Shown: positions 1 to 8,715, counted from the first letter of the stretch. The stretch is 64,000 bases of DNA from Streptomyces avicenniae (GCF_000719135.1 NZ_JOEK01000009.1:620001-684000), one strand, 5' to 3'. Made by a program: numbers and translations. The notes: a model not told the origin generated them from the letters alone.

Positions 1-793
1 GCTCGCGGCGAACGTCGGCCCGCTGCGCGCCGTCCTCGCCCTCGCCGACGCGGAGACGCACCTCGTGCACCTGTCCACGGCGTACGTCGGGGGCGTGCGC
101 GCGCCCGAGGACCTGCGGGGTGCGGAGTTCGAGGGCTACCGGAACGGCTACGAGTGGTCGAAGGCCGTCTGCGAGGAGATCGCCCGCGAGGAGCACAGGG
201 GGCCGCTGACGGTCGTCCGTCCCGCGCTGGTGGTCGGCCGCCGCGACACCGGGGCGATCGCCCGGTTCTCCGGCCCCTACACGCTGCTCCAGGCGCTCGT
301 GTCGGGGCTGGCGGCGGTCGTGGTGGGCGACCCGGCGGGCTGGGCGGAGATCACGCCGGTGGACGAGGTCGCCGCCGCCGTGGCGGACGCGGCGCTGTCG
401 GCGCCGCCGCCGTCGCCGCGCACGGAGGTGATCGCGGGCGGGGCGGGCAGCATGCGGCTGGGCGGGCTGCTCGACGTGGTCTGCGGGACGCTCGACGAGT
501 GCCGCGCCGCGCGGGGCGCCGGGCCCGTCGTGAGGCCGCCGGTCGTCGCGACCGAGACGTGGAACCGTTTCTTCCTGCCGATGGCGGAGCGGTACCTGTC
601 GCCGTTCCAGCACCAGGCGGTGCGGCTGCTCGCCATGTTCCAGAGCTACACGAGCATGGCGGCGCCGTTCGAGCCGACCAGGACGGTGGCCGACCCGGCG
701 GCCGTCATGGCGACCGCCGTACGGCACTGGGCGGCGCGCAAGCCCCGGCTGGCGCTGGCGCGGCCGACGCCCTGGACGCTGCTGGCGGGCTGA
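1..793 (+). CDS. SDR-superfamily NAD(P)-dependent reductase (male-sterility/acyl reductase type), 5' end cut by window edge
   Basis: The reading frame is open from the first bases of the window, so the start and the N-terminal dinucleotide-binding glycine motif lie outside. What remains, about 260 residues, carries the SDR catalytic motif Y-x-x-x-K as YEWSK, followed by a VVRPALVVG stretch typical of extended SDRs of the NAD_binding_4 (fatty acyl-CoA or thioester reductase) group. These enzymes reduce acyl thioesters or act on related substrates in the cytoplasm. Substrate and partners cannot be read from the fragment. The gene ends in TGA and is followed by a 160 bp gap before an unrelated gene on the same strand. 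Confidence 0.75.
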   Translation, partial: LAANVGPLRAVLALADAETHLVHLSTAYVGGVRAPEDLRGAEFEGYRNGYEWSKAVCEEIAREEHRGPLTVVRPALVVGRRDTGAIARFSGPYTLLQALVSGLAAVVVGDPAGWAEITPVDEVAAAVADAALSAPPPSPRTEVIAGGAGSMRLGGLLDVVCGTLDECRAARGAGPVVRPPVVATETWNRFFLPMAERYLSPFQHQAVRLLAMFQSYTSMAAPFEPTRTVADPAAVMATAVRHWAARKPRLALARPTPWTLLAG

Positions 794-954
794 GCGGCGG
801 GAGAGCGGCAGGAGAGCGGCGTGGTGACGATCCGGGACAGGACTGTCACAGCGCTGCCGCATGGCGTTCCTTGCGGCTCCGGCGCGTCAACTGCCATGGT
901 GGTGGGGGTCCTTGGCGACGGTGGGCGGGCGCCGGGGAGGGGGGAGGGGCGGGC

Positions 955-1719
955 GTGGAACGGGTCGCGAAGGTGGGGGCGTGGGTCGGCGTGGCGGCGT
1001 CGGCCATCACCGTGCTGGCATTCCTCGGCATCGGGAACTACGACGAGTTGCGGCGGGCGCTCGACGGGGATTCCGCGGGTGGTTCTCCCCCGACCGGCCT
1101 GGAGGTCTCGGACCCCGGCGCGAGCGGCGGCGGCCTGGACGACGACGCGACGGGCGGCTCGTGGACGGGCGGCGACAGCGGCGACGACTGGACCCCGGAG
1201 CCGGAGCCGGAGCCGGAGCCGGCACCCGACCCGACGCTCGACGCGTACCGGGCGGTCAACGCGGGCGACTGCCTCCACAACTGGATGACCGGCGAGAGCA
1301 CCTGGTCGGCCGAGGTGCCCGAGGTCATCTCCTGCGACGCCGAGGGCGCCGCCCTATGGGTGTCACGGATCTCGGACGCGCCGGGCGACTGCCCCGCGGA
1401 CGCGGGCAGGCGGAGCCTCGTGTACACCGGGGGCGACGACGAGACGGTTGCGCTGTGCGTCACGCGCGTGTTCGACGTCGGGCAGTGCATCCTCGGCATG
1501 GCGGACAGCAGCGCCAATCTCATGAGCTGGGTGGACTGCCAGAGCAGCGAAGTGCCGGTGCCGTACAGCCGGATATACAACGTCACGGGCGTCTACACCG
1601 CCCCGGCGCAGCACACGGGGGCCGAGTGCGCCCGCACGCCGGGCGATCCGACCGCGTACACCTCGTGGTTCGCCGACGACAACAGCGTGCTGGTCTGCGC
1701 CGTGCTGCACGCGGGCTGA
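955..1719 (+). CDS. Membrane-anchored extracytoplasmic protein with Pro/Glu linker, unknown function
   Basis: The GTG start at 955 is chosen because a purine-rich ribosome site (about 936-947) precedes it and the protein then begins with a good hydrophobic anchor. The 254-residue product has one membrane segment at residues 7-24, then an acidic Gly/Ser-rich region, a run of Pro-Glu pairs near residue 85 that looks like a wall-spanning spacer, and a C-terminal domain of about 150 residues with several spaced cysteines that could form disulfides outside the cell. I do not recognise the domain. Proteins of this layout are common in Streptomyces as orphan cell-surface proteins. It stands alone, with no close upstream partner. 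Confidence 0.7.
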   Translation: MERVAKVGAWVGVAASAITVLAFLGIGNYDELRRALDGDSAGGSPPTGLEVSDPGASGGGLDDDATGGSWTGGDSGDDWTPEPEPEPEPAPDPTLDAYRAVNAGDCLHNWMTGESTWSAEVPEVISCDAEGAALWVSRISDAPGDCPADAGRRSLVYTGGDDETVALCVTRVFDVGQCILGMADSSANLMSWVDCQSSEVPVPYSRIYNVTGVYTAPAQHTGAECARTPGDPTAYTSWFADDNSVLVCAVLHAG

Positions 1720-1828
1720 GCCGCGGACGCGCCGCTCGTCCACGCGGGCGGGCGCCCAGGGTTGAGGCGGGCACGGGGGTGGCAGGTCTGAGGGGTGGCG
1801 GATCTCCCTGGCGCCCGAGGGGGTGTTG

Positions 1829-1845
1829 ATGAAAACGCTTTTCAT
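1829..1845. promoter_or_regulatory. Zur/Fur-type operator palindrome before the ABC importer operon
   Basis: ATGAAAACGCTTTTCAT reads as two 8-base arms around a central G and matches its own reverse complement except for the bases next to the centre. Its layout (7-1-7 type, AT-rich arms in a roughly 73% GC genome) is like the zinc-regulator Zur boxes of Streptomyces and Mycobacterium, and unlike the Streptomyces nickel regulator Nur box. It ends 19 bases before the ATG at 1865 and overlaps a plausible promoter (TTGATG at 1826, TAGAGT at 1852). A Fur-family repressor with metal bound would block transcription of the importer. The specific metal is inferred, not seen. Confidence 0.65.
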
Positions 1846-1864
1846 GTCCATTAGAGTGAGGGGC

Positions 1865-3406
1865 ATGTCGAGAGTACGCATACGAAGCCTCGTCGCCGGC
1901 GCGCTCGCGCTGCTGGGGGCCGCCGCCTGCGGGGGCGGCGGCACGCAGGCCGGTGACGAGGACGGCGCGCGCCCGCTGCGCGTCGTCACCTCCTACGCCG
2001 TCGAGAGCCTGTCGCCCGTCGAACAGGGCCTGTGGGCCCCCGAGTGGGGCTACGGCGAACTCCTCATGCGCGCCACGGAGGAGGGCACCGTCGAGCCGTG
2101 GGTGCTCGCCGGGCTCGACCGCGCGGGCGACACCGCCTGGGACCTGCGGCTGCGCGACGGCGTGACGTTCCAGAACGGGCGCGCGCTCGACGCGGACGGC
2201 CTCGTCGCCCTGCTGACCGCGCACCTCGACCACAACAGCCGCGCCGCCTCCGCGCTGCCGGGCGCGACCGCGCGGGCCGTGGACGCCGCGACGGTCCGCC
2301 TCACCACCGCCCGGCCCCTGCCCAACGTCCCCAACCTCCTCGCGGACGAGACGGTCTTCCCCGTCTTCGACGCGCGGGCCGCCGCCGAGGCGGGCGAGGG
2401 GAACGCCGCGCTGGCCGATGCCGGGATCTGGACCGGCCCGTTCACCGTCACCTCGCTGACGGCCGACGCCCTCACCCTCGCCCGCGACCCGGACTACTGG
2501 GGCGGCGACGTGCGGCTGCCCGGCGTCGAGGTGCGGTTCGTGCCCGACGGCCAGGCGCGCGTCCTCGCGGTGCGCGGCGGCGAGGCCGACCTCGCGTTCT
2601 ACCCGCCGACCGAGGCGCTGCGCGGGCTGAGCGGCGCCGAGGTGGTCGAGGCGACCGGCGGCGCCACCCCGCTGCGCGGCTTCCTCAACACCCGCGCGGC
2701 GCCGCTCGACGACCCGGCCGTGCGGCGCGCGCTGGCCCTCGCCGTGGACCACGAGGCACTGGCCACGGACGTGCTCGACGGCTTCTACCGCACGCCGCTC
2801 GGCATGTACCCGGAGACCGTGCCGTACGCGGAGGCGACGGTCCGCACGGACCGCGACGAGGCGGCGGCGCTGCTCGACGCGGCCGGGTGGACCCGCGACG
2901 GTGACGGCGACGGCCCGCGGACCCGTGACGGCGAGACGCTGGCGCTCACCGTCGTCTCGTACAGCACGCAGCCCGACACCCGCGTCGTCGCGACCGCCCT
3001 CCAGGCGCAGCTGCGCGAGAGCGGCTTCGCCGTCGAGGTGCGCGACGTGCCGGCCAACTACGAGGCGATGGCCGAGACGTCGGACTGGCACGTCGGCCTC
3101 AGCTTCGACAGCTCGCTCGGCACGACGTTCGATCCCCGCGCGAAACTGCGCGACTTCCTGCACAGCGCGGGCCAGTACAACTTCGGCGGCGTCGCCGACG
3201 CGCGGCTCGACGCGCTGATCGAGGAGTTGGACACCGTCTTCGACACGGCGCGGCAGGACGAACTCCTTCGGCGGGCGCAGGAGATCACGGACGAGGAGGC
3301 GTACGCGCTGTTCCTGACGGAGCGGCCCGCCCGCGTCGTCGCGGGGCCCGGCTGGGAGGACTACCGCGCGTCGTCCGTCCTCCAGCACGTCGGCCCCCGG
3401 ACGTGA
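1865..3406 (+). CDS. ABC transporter substrate-binding lipoprotein, Opp/Dpp/Nik family (SBP_bac_5)
   Basis: The 513-residue protein starts at ATG 1865, preceded by GTGAGG at 1856-1861. A more upstream in-frame start would run through the operator palindrome and add a charged tail before the signal peptide, so it is unlikely. The signal peptide has Arg residues, a hydrophobic core and ends GAAAC, a lipobox, so the mature protein is tethered outside the membrane. The body has family 5 solute-binding features such as WDLRLRDGVTFQNG near residue 85 and the repeated lobes that close over peptide-like ligands. Members bind oligopeptides, nickel, or metal-chelates. Together with the upstream Zur/Fur-type operator, I infer a role in scavenging a metal complex or metallophore. 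Ligand identity is open. Confidence 0.85.
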   Translation: MSRVRIRSLVAGALALLGAAACGGGGTQAGDEDGARPLRVVTSYAVESLSPVEQGLWAPEWGYGELLMRATEEGTVEPWVLAGLDRAGDTAWDLRLRDGVTFQNGRALDADGLVALLTAHLDHNSRAASALPGATARAVDAATVRLTTARPLPNVPNLLADETVFPVFDARAAAEAGEGNAALADAGIWTGPFTVTSLTADALTLARDPDYWGGDVRLPGVEVRFVPDGQARVLAVRGGEADLAFYPPTEALRGLSGAEVVEATGGATPLRGFLNTRAAPLDDPAVRRALALAVDHEALATDVLDGFYRTPLGMYPETVPYAEATVRTDRDEAAALLDAAGWTRDGDGDGPRTRDGETLALTVVSYSTQPDTRVVATALQAQLRESGFAVEVRDVPANYEAMAETSDWHVGLSFDSSLGTTFDPRAKLRDFLHSAGQYNFGGVADARLDALIEELDTVFDTARQDELLRRAQEITDEEAYALFLTERPARVVAGPGWEDYRASSVLQHVGPRT

Positions 3407-3413
3407 CGCGGGC

Positions 3414-4349
3414 GTGCGGCGGGTCGCGCAGGCGCTGACGACGCTGCTGGTGGCCAGCGTCCTGGTCTGGGGCATGACGGAGCTGGCGGCGGGCGACCCG
3501 GCGCGGCAGGTGCTCGCCGCGCGCGGGATCACGGAACCGGCGCCCGCGCAGCTGGATTTGGTGCGCGCCGAGCTGGGCCTCGACGGCGGCGCCGCGCAGC
3601 GGTACGGGCGGTGGCTGGCGGACGCGGCGCGCGGCGACCTGGGCGTCTCCTGGCGGACGGGCCGCCCGGTGGCCGAGGAGATCGGCACGCGCCTGCCCGC
3701 CACGCTGCGGCTGACGGCGGTCGCGCTGCTGTACGCGTTCGCCGCCGCCGTGCCGCTCGCGCTGGCGGGCGCGTGGTGGTCGGGGCGGTGGCCTGACGCG
3801 GCGGCGCGCGGCGTGGTGTTCGCGGCGGCGGCGCTGCCCGGGTTCGTCGTGGGTGTGGTGCTGCTGGAGGTGGTGGTGGTCGGCTGGGGGGCGGGGCGCG
3901 TGGTGGCGGACGGGAGTTGGGGCGGGGCGCTGCTCCCCGCGGTGCCGCTGGCCGGGGCGGTGGCGGCGCAGTGGGCGCGGGTGCTGCGCACCGGGTTCGA
4001 CGACGCGCTGGAGGCGCCGTTCGCCGAGGTCGCGCGGGCGCGCGGCGCCGGACGGGCGCGGCTGCTGCTCGTGCACGGGGTGCCGCACGCGGCGGCCGGG
4101 TTCCTGACGGTGCTGGGCATGACGGTGGGTGGGCTGCTCGCGGGGGCGGCCGTCTCCGAGGTGCTGTTCACCTGGCCGGGGATCGGCCGGGAGCTGATCG
4201 CGGCGATCGAGGCGCGGGACGTGCCGGTGATCCAGGGGATCGTGCTGCTGGCCGTGGCGGCGTACGTGGTGACGGGCGCGCTCGCCGCACCCGCCGCCGC
4301 CGCGATCGATCCGCGGCTGCGCGGGACGCGGGCGCGGGACGCCGCGTGA
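3414..4349 (+). CDS. ABC transporter permease, DppB/NikB type
   Basis: A 311-residue integral membrane protein beginning with GTG 7 bases after the lipoprotein gene. It has an N-terminal membrane segment, an extracytoplasmic loop, then several more hydrophobic segments. The EAA loop that docks the ATPase is visible around residue 215, where ARARGAGRARLLLVHGVPHA precedes the family's GG-x-L-x-G pattern. These are hallmarks of the BPD_transp_1 permease that pairs with a DppC-type partner. Its stop overlaps the next start (GTGA), indicating translational coupling in the importer operon. Its substrate follows the binding protein and is not shown by this sequence. Confidence 0.85.
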   Translation: MRRVAQALTTLLVASVLVWGMTELAAGDPARQVLAARGITEPAPAQLDLVRAELGLDGGAAQRYGRWLADAARGDLGVSWRTGRPVAEEIGTRLPATLRLTAVALLYAFAAAVPLALAGAWWSGRWPDAAARGVVFAAAALPGFVVGVVLLEVVVVGWGAGRVVADGSWGGALLPAVPLAGAVAAQWARVLRTGFDDALEAPFAEVARARGAGRARLLLVHGVPHAAAGFLTVLGMTVGGLLAGAAVSEVLFTWPGIGRELIAAIEARDVPVIQGIVLLAVAAYVVTGALAAPAAAAIDPRLRGTRARDAA

Positions 4350-5149
4350 GGCGCCCCGGCACGCTCGCCGGGCTAGCACTGCTCGGCCTCCTGCTGCTGC
4401 TCGCCGGTCCAGCGCCGCTACTGTTGCCCGATCCCGATCTGCCCGATTACACCGACAAGCTGGCGCCGCCGGGCGACGGGCATCTCCTCGGCACCGACCA
4501 GGCGGGCCGCGACCTGGCGGCCAGGATCGCCGCCGGGGCGCGCGTGTCACTGGGGGCGGCAGGTCTGGTGTGGACGGCGTCGGTGCTCGTCGGCATGGCG
4601 GTCGGCCTGGCCGCCGCGCTCGGCGGCCGGTGGGCGGGCGCGGCGTGCGGGCGGCTGACGGACCTGGCGCTCGCGCTGCCGCACACGCTGGTCGCACTGG
4701 CCGTCGCCGGGGCGCTCGGCCCCGGGCTCGGCAACCTCGTGCTGGCCCTGTCCGTCACCGCCTGGGCGGGCACGGCCCGGCTCGCGGCGGCATACGCGCG
4801 CGGGGCACTCGCCCGCCCCGACGTGACGGCCGCCCTGATGGCGGGCGTCGGCCGCGTACGGGCGGTGCTGGGACATGTGGTGCCGGGCGCGGGCGTACGG
4901 GTGCTGGCGGTCGCGACGCTCGACCTCGGGCAGGTGCTGCTGGGCCTCGCCGGCCTGTCGTTCCTCGGCCTGGGCGCGCAGCCGCCGACCGCCGAGTGGG
5001 GCCAGATGCTGGCCGAGAGCCGCCACGACCTGATGACGGCGCCCTGGGTCGCCGCCGCGCCCGCCGTCGCCGTGTTCCTGACGGTCTGCACGGCCGCGCT
5101 GCTCGGCGACGCGCTGCGGGCGCGCGTGGAGCGGGGGGCCGCCGGATGA
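4346..5149 (+). CDS. ABC transporter permease, DppC/NikC type
   Basis: The start is GTG 4346, overlapping the preceding stop by four bases. The 267-residue protein has an N-terminal membrane segment followed by the DppC signature HLLGTDQAGRDL near residue 48, then a run of membrane segments and a GLSFLGLG motif near residue 210 that is characteristic of this subfamily. It should form the translocation pore together with the preceding permease. The end overlaps the ATPase start (ATGA), so all four importer genes are tightly coupled and probably made from one transcript under the operator at 1829. Confidence 0.85.
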   Translation: MRRPGTLAGLALLGLLLLLAGPAPLLLPDPDLPDYTDKLAPPGDGHLLGTDQAGRDLAARIAAGARVSLGAAGLVWTASVLVGMAVGLAAALGGRWAGAACGRLTDLALALPHTLVALAVAGALGPGLGNLVLALSVTAWAGTARLAAAYARGALARPDVTAALMAGVGRVRAVLGHVVPGAGVRVLAVATLDLGQVLLGLAGLSFLGLGAQPPTAEWGQMLAESRHDLMTAPWVAAAPAVAVFLTVCTAALLGDALRARVERGAAG

Positions 5150-6603
5150 CGCCGCGCGCAGAACGGGCCACGGTGCTCGACGTCCGTGGCCTCGGGGTCG
5201 AACGGCCGGGCGGCGTGCGGCCGTTGCGCTCGGTCGAGCTGCGGGTGCGCGCGGGCGAGTGCGTCGTCGTGGTGGGCTCGTCCGGCTCAGGCAAGACGAC
5301 GCTGCTGCGCGCGCTGCTCGGCCTGCTGCCGCGCTCGGCGCGGGTGACGGGCAGCGCGCTCGTCGGCGGCACCGAGGTGGTGGGCGCCCAGGAGCGGACG
5401 TTGCGGCGGCTGCGCGGCGGGACGGTCGGGTACGTGGGCCAGGACCCGTTCGCGTCGTTCGACCCGCTGCGGTCGGTGGGCCACCACGTCGCCGAGGCGT
5501 GGCGCGCCCGGGGCGGCGCGCCGCCGGACGGGGCGGCCGTGGCGCGCCTCGCGGCCCTCGGCATCGCGGACGCGGCCGTGCGCGCCCGGCACCGTCCGCA
5601 CGCCTGGTCGGGCGGCATGCTGCAACGGGCGTCGATCGCGGCGGCCGGGGCGCACGGGCCGCTGCTGACCCTGGCCGACGAGCCGACGAGCGCGCTGGAC
5701 GCCGAGCTGGCCGACGACGTCCTCGCCGCGCTGCGGCGCGACAGCGGCGCGCTGCTGATGGTCAGCCACGACCTGCGGCTCGCGCGGACGGTGGCCGACC
5801 GCATCGCCGTGCTGCACGAAGGCCGGATCGTCGAGGACGGCCCGGCCGCCGACGTCCTGGGGCGGCCCGCGCACCCTGCGACGGTGGCGCTGGTGGAGGC
5901 GCTGCCCCGCCCGCGCGCCGCCGCACGCCGCACGCCGCCAGGCGGCCCGCCCGTCCTGTCGGCGCGCGGGCTGACCAGGCGCTACCCGGGCGCGGGGACG
6001 GTGCTGGCGGGGCTCGATCTGGACGTGCGGGCAGGGGAGTTCGTCGCGCTCACGGGCCCGTCGGGCGTGGGCAAGTCCACCGCGCTGCGGCTGCTGGCGG
6101 GCGTCGAGCGCCCCGACGCGGGCGAGCTGCGGCACGCGGGCGGGCCGGTCTGGCGGGACGGCCGCCGCTGGTCGCCGCGCGGCGGGTGGGTCATGCCCGT
6201 CCACCAGGACCCGCGCGCGGGCCTCGACCCGCGCTGGCCGGTGTGGCGGACGCTCGCCGAGCCGGGCGGCCCTCGCCGCCGCGCCGACGCGCTGGCCGCC
6301 GCCCGTGCCGCCCTGGACGCGGCGGGCCTGACCGGCGTCGATCCGCGCGCACGCCCCGGCGAGCTGTCCACCGGCCAGTGTCAGCGCGTCGCGATCCTGC
6401 GCGCCCTGGCGGCGCGGCCCGCGCTGATCGTGGCCGACGAACCGACCTCGGCCCTGGACACCGTGACGGCGGCGGCGGTGCTGCGGCTGCTGCGCGCGGC
6501 GGCCGACGCGGGCGCGGCGCTGCTCGTCGTCAGCCACGACACGGCGCTGATGTCCCGGGCCGCCGACCGCGTCGTCCGCCTGCCGGTCAGGACGCCGGAC
6601 TGA
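5146..6603 (+). CDS. Fused double ABC ATPase (DppD-DppF type)
   Basis: One 485-residue chain holds both ATPase domains of the importer, which in most Opp/Dpp systems are separate proteins. Domain 1 (about residues 1-250) has Walker A GSSGSGKTTL, signature WSGGMLQ, Walker B LLTLADEP and switch SHD. Domain 2 (about 265-485) has GPSGVGKSTAL, LSTGQCQR, ALIVADEP and SHD. Both sites look complete, so both should hydrolyse ATP at the cytoplasmic face of the permease pair. Domain 2 lacks the usual C-terminal oligopeptide-transporter extension. ATG 5146 overlaps the permease stop. The gene closes the operon, and the next gene starts 54 bases later. Confidence 0.85.
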   Translation: MTPRAERATVLDVRGLGVERPGGVRPLRSVELRVRAGECVVVVGSSGSGKTTLLRALLGLLPRSARVTGSALVGGTEVVGAQERTLRRLRGGTVGYVGQDPFASFDPLRSVGHHVAEAWRARGGAPPDGAAVARLAALGIADAAVRARHRPHAWSGGMLQRASIAAAGAHGPLLTLADEPTSALDAELADDVLAALRRDSGALLMVSHDLRLARTVADRIAVLHEGRIVEDGPAADVLGRPAHPATVALVEALPRPRAAARRTPPGGPPVLSARGLTRRYPGAGTVLAGLDLDVRAGEFVALTGPSGVGKSTALRLLAGVERPDAGELRHAGGPVWRDGRRWSPRGGWVMPVHQDPRAGLDPRWPVWRTLAEPGGPRRRADALAAARAALDAAGLTGVDPRARPGELSTGQCQRVAILRALAARPALIVADEPTSALDTVTAAAVLRLLRAAADAGAALLVVSHDTALMSRAADRVVRLPVRTPD

Positions 6604-6657
6604 CCGGCGGGGCACGGAGGGAGGGCACGGGAGGAGGGCACGGCCGTCTCCCGGGGT

Positions 6658-7311
6658 ATGCCGAGGACGACCGTCGGACACAGGGGGGTGCTCGTGCTGG
6701 CCGTGGTGATCTCCGTCGTGGCCGTGCTCGTCTCGGCCGGATCGCTGGGTCTGGCGTACGCGTCGGACCGCCGGTCCCACATGCCGGTGCTCCAGTTCCA
6801 GTGGGAGCACGCGCGGGAGCCGGACGGGGAGCCGCGCTGGTGGCTCGTCAACGTCGGGACGGGGCCCGCCACCAACATCGTCGTCGCGCAGACCCGGCGC
6901 ACCTCGCTCACGCGCGGGCTGAACGGCGAGCTGTGGTTCAACCCGGTGCTCGTGCCGTCGATCCCGGCGGGCGGCAGGCTCGCCCTGGCGTGGCTGGGCG
7001 GCACCATGGAGCTCTCGCACGGTCTCGGCGCCAGCTACACGGACACCGGGCGGTACTTCTACACGACGAAATGCGGGGACGACGTGTCGATGTTCTTCGT
7101 CGGACTGCACGTGCCGCGCTGGCCGCTGCTGCGGGTGAACGGGGCGAAGGCCGTGCGGACGTGGTGGGGCGTCGAGGACCTGTCGGGTCCGCCGTGGTCG
7201 GCCGTCGGCGCGCGGCACGTCCGCAGGCGCCGGTGGCTTCCCGCGCGGTTCGGGATCAGCCGGCGGCTCGGCGGCTGGGCGGACCCCGTCCGCTCCTACC
7301 GGCCGAGGTGA
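6658..7311 (+). CDS. Conserved membrane-anchored protein of unknown function
   Basis: A 217-residue protein with one strong N-terminal membrane segment (about residues 10-29) and a soluble remainder that begins with a charged stretch. The middle contains WLVNVGTGPATNIV, a phrase found in actinobacterial uncharacterised membrane proteins with a beta-rich domain; the C-terminus is rich in Arg. The ATG at 6658 lacks a well placed ribosome site (the purine-rich run lies more than 20 bases upstream), so an internal GTG in the membrane segment cannot be excluded. It follows the importer operon by 54 bases on the same strand but shows no functional tie to it. Confidence 0.65.
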   Translation: MPRTTVGHRGVLVLAVVISVVAVLVSAGSLGLAYASDRRSHMPVLQFQWEHAREPDGEPRWWLVNVGTGPATNIVVAQTRRTSLTRGLNGELWFNPVLVPSIPAGGRLALAWLGGTMELSHGLGASYTDTGRYFYTTKCGDDVSMFFVGLHVPRWPLLRVNGAKAVRTWWGVEDLSGPPWSAVGARHVRRRRWLPARFGISRRLGGWADPVRSYRPR

Positions 7312-7338
7312 CTTGGCGGACGGCGCCGCGCCGCGCGG

Positions 7339-8223
7339 TCAGCGGCCCCGTGGCGCGTGGACCAGGTCGCCCGTGTCGCTCCAGTCGATGATCTGCACGG
7401 CGGCGCCCGCCGCTTCGAGCCCCGCGCACTGGTGGTGGTGCCGCCGCGTGATCTCCTCGGGCCGCAGCCGCCCGCCGAACGCGGGGTGGGCCAGGAGCCG
7501 CCGCGCGTAGGCCCACACGCGCGGGTGCGCGGCGACGCGGTGCACGGCGTCCGCGTCCAGGTGCCAGCGGTGCACCAGGTCGAGCTGCACCAGCGTCACC
7601 CACAGGTGCACGTCGGCCGCCGTCGGCGCGTCGCCCAGCAGCCAGGGCCCGTCCGCGAGCCACCGCTCCACCTGGTCGAGCGCGTCCATCAGCCGTTCAC
7701 GGGCGGCCTCGCAGCCCGGTTCTGGGCCCACCTCCCCGGCGCGCTGCGCCGCCGCCGTGATGTCCTCGTCGCACAGCGCGGCGACGGAGGCGATCCGCGT
7801 CTCGCTCCCGCACGGGCGCAGCCCGGGGCCGTCGCCGGGGAAGCGGACGGCGAGGTCGTACGCGATGTCGGGCGCGTGGTTGCTGACGACACGGCCGGTC
7901 CAGCGGTCCACGAGCGCCGGGGCGGCGGACGGCCCGACGGACGGGTGGCTCGTCGCCGCGTACGCGTCGCGCAGCGCGCGGTAGCCGCCGTCGCGCATGT
8001 CGGGCACGGCGGGCAGGTGGGTGACGGGCAGCCGGTCGTCGAGGCCGAGCAGTGTGTGGGTGATCGCGACGCGCAGGCACTCCGGACAGGAGAGCGCCAG
8101 ATAGAGGTGGTAGCGGTGCGGCGCGGGGTGGAATCCGTGGTCGGCGTCGGGTCCGATCCGGCCCCTGATGGCCTGCGGTTCGGCGCACGGCGGGACGGAA
8201 CGGGCGGACGGGTGCTCGGACAT
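7339..8223 (-). CDS. Glutathione S-transferase-fold thiol transferase (glutathionyl-hydroquinone reductase/ECM4-like)
   Basis: The 294-residue product has the two-domain GST layout of the Xi class. The thioredoxin-like half carries LSCPECLRV near residue 50 in place of the usual CPWA active-site cysteine motif, and the helical half contains the typical DVHLW and HPRVWAYAR stretches. Family members reduce thiolated quinones. Actinomycetes use mycothiol instead of glutathione, so the partner thiol is probably mycothiol. The CPEC variant gives a CxxC pair. The ATG at 8223 is preceded by GAGGGAG. A short leader-peptide gene lies 151 bases upstream on the same strand, suggesting control by cysteine supply. 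Confidence 0.75.
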   Translation of the reverse strand: MSEHPSARSVPPCAEPQAIRGRIGPDADHGFHPAPHRYHLYLALSCPECLRVAITHTLLGLDDRLPVTHLPAVPDMRDGGYRALRDAYAATSHPSVGPSAAPALVDRWTGRVVSNHAPDIAYDLAVRFPGDGPGLRPCGSETRIASVAALCDEDITAAAQRAGEVGPEPGCEAARERLMDALDQVERWLADGPWLLGDAPTAADVHLWVTLVQLDLVHRWHLDADAVHRVAAHPRVWAYARRLLAHPAFGGRLRPEEITRRHHHQCAGLEAAGAAVQIIDWSDTGDLVHAPRGR

Positions 8224-8374
8224 GACACTCCCTCGGAGCTGCTGCGGACGGGACGGGGGCCGTGCGCGGTGGGGACGCGCGGCGGGCCGGGAGGGCGGCG
8301 CCGGGGCGTGCCGGGACGCCGGGGGAGGTGTGCGGAAGGGGGAACGCGCCCGTGGGGCCGCGTGCCGGGGCCGC

Positions 8375-8491
8375 TCAGCGGCGGGGACTGCCCGTGCTGC
8401 ACACACGCAGCAGGTCGATGTGACGGCGGGAGGTCAGCAGCGGGAGCCGGGGCAGCGGGGAGTGGGCGGCCGACGGTTCTGTGCGGCTCAT
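8375..8491 (-). CDS. Short leader peptide, candidate cysteine-responsive attenuator
   Basis: A 38-residue open frame on the minus strand starts at ATG 8491, with GGAGGGGGAC just upstream of a few bases as ribosome site. Its C-terminal part reads SRRHIDLLRVCS, matching the RRHxDLxRVxS pattern of the small 'putative leader peptides' that precede sulfur-metabolism genes in Streptomyces and mycobacteria. There, stalling at Cys codons near the end couples cysteine level to expression of the next gene. Here one Cys codon lies within this motif, seven residues from the end, and the stop sits in a short CCGCTgaGCGG palindrome. The gene downstream is the thiol transferase at 7339-8223. Confidence 0.6.
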   Translation of the reverse strand: MSRTEPSAAHSPLPRLPLLTSRRHIDLLRVCSTGSPRR

Positions 8492-8715
8492 GGAACCCCC
8501 GTCCCCCTCCCTGTGCGTTCCGAGCCCGGTGTCCACCGGGGTCCGCGACGGATTGTCCGGTGGTGCCGCCGGGGCGTCAAGGGCGCGTCCCCGGGAGCAT
8601 GTCCACTCCGGCGCCCGGCTAATCCGCCGGGCGCCCACCGGTTCGGCGCGGCCGGGATCGGCCGGACCGGCCCCCGTTCCGCGCCGTCCGTGCCGGGCGC
8701 GGGCATGATGGCGGC

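Noticed and set aside
1583..4171. Long open frame on the minus strand over the importer genes
   Set aside because: It is a by-product of high GC codon use: it is rich in Arg, Pro, Ala and Gly without any domain, and covers well supported genes on the other strand.
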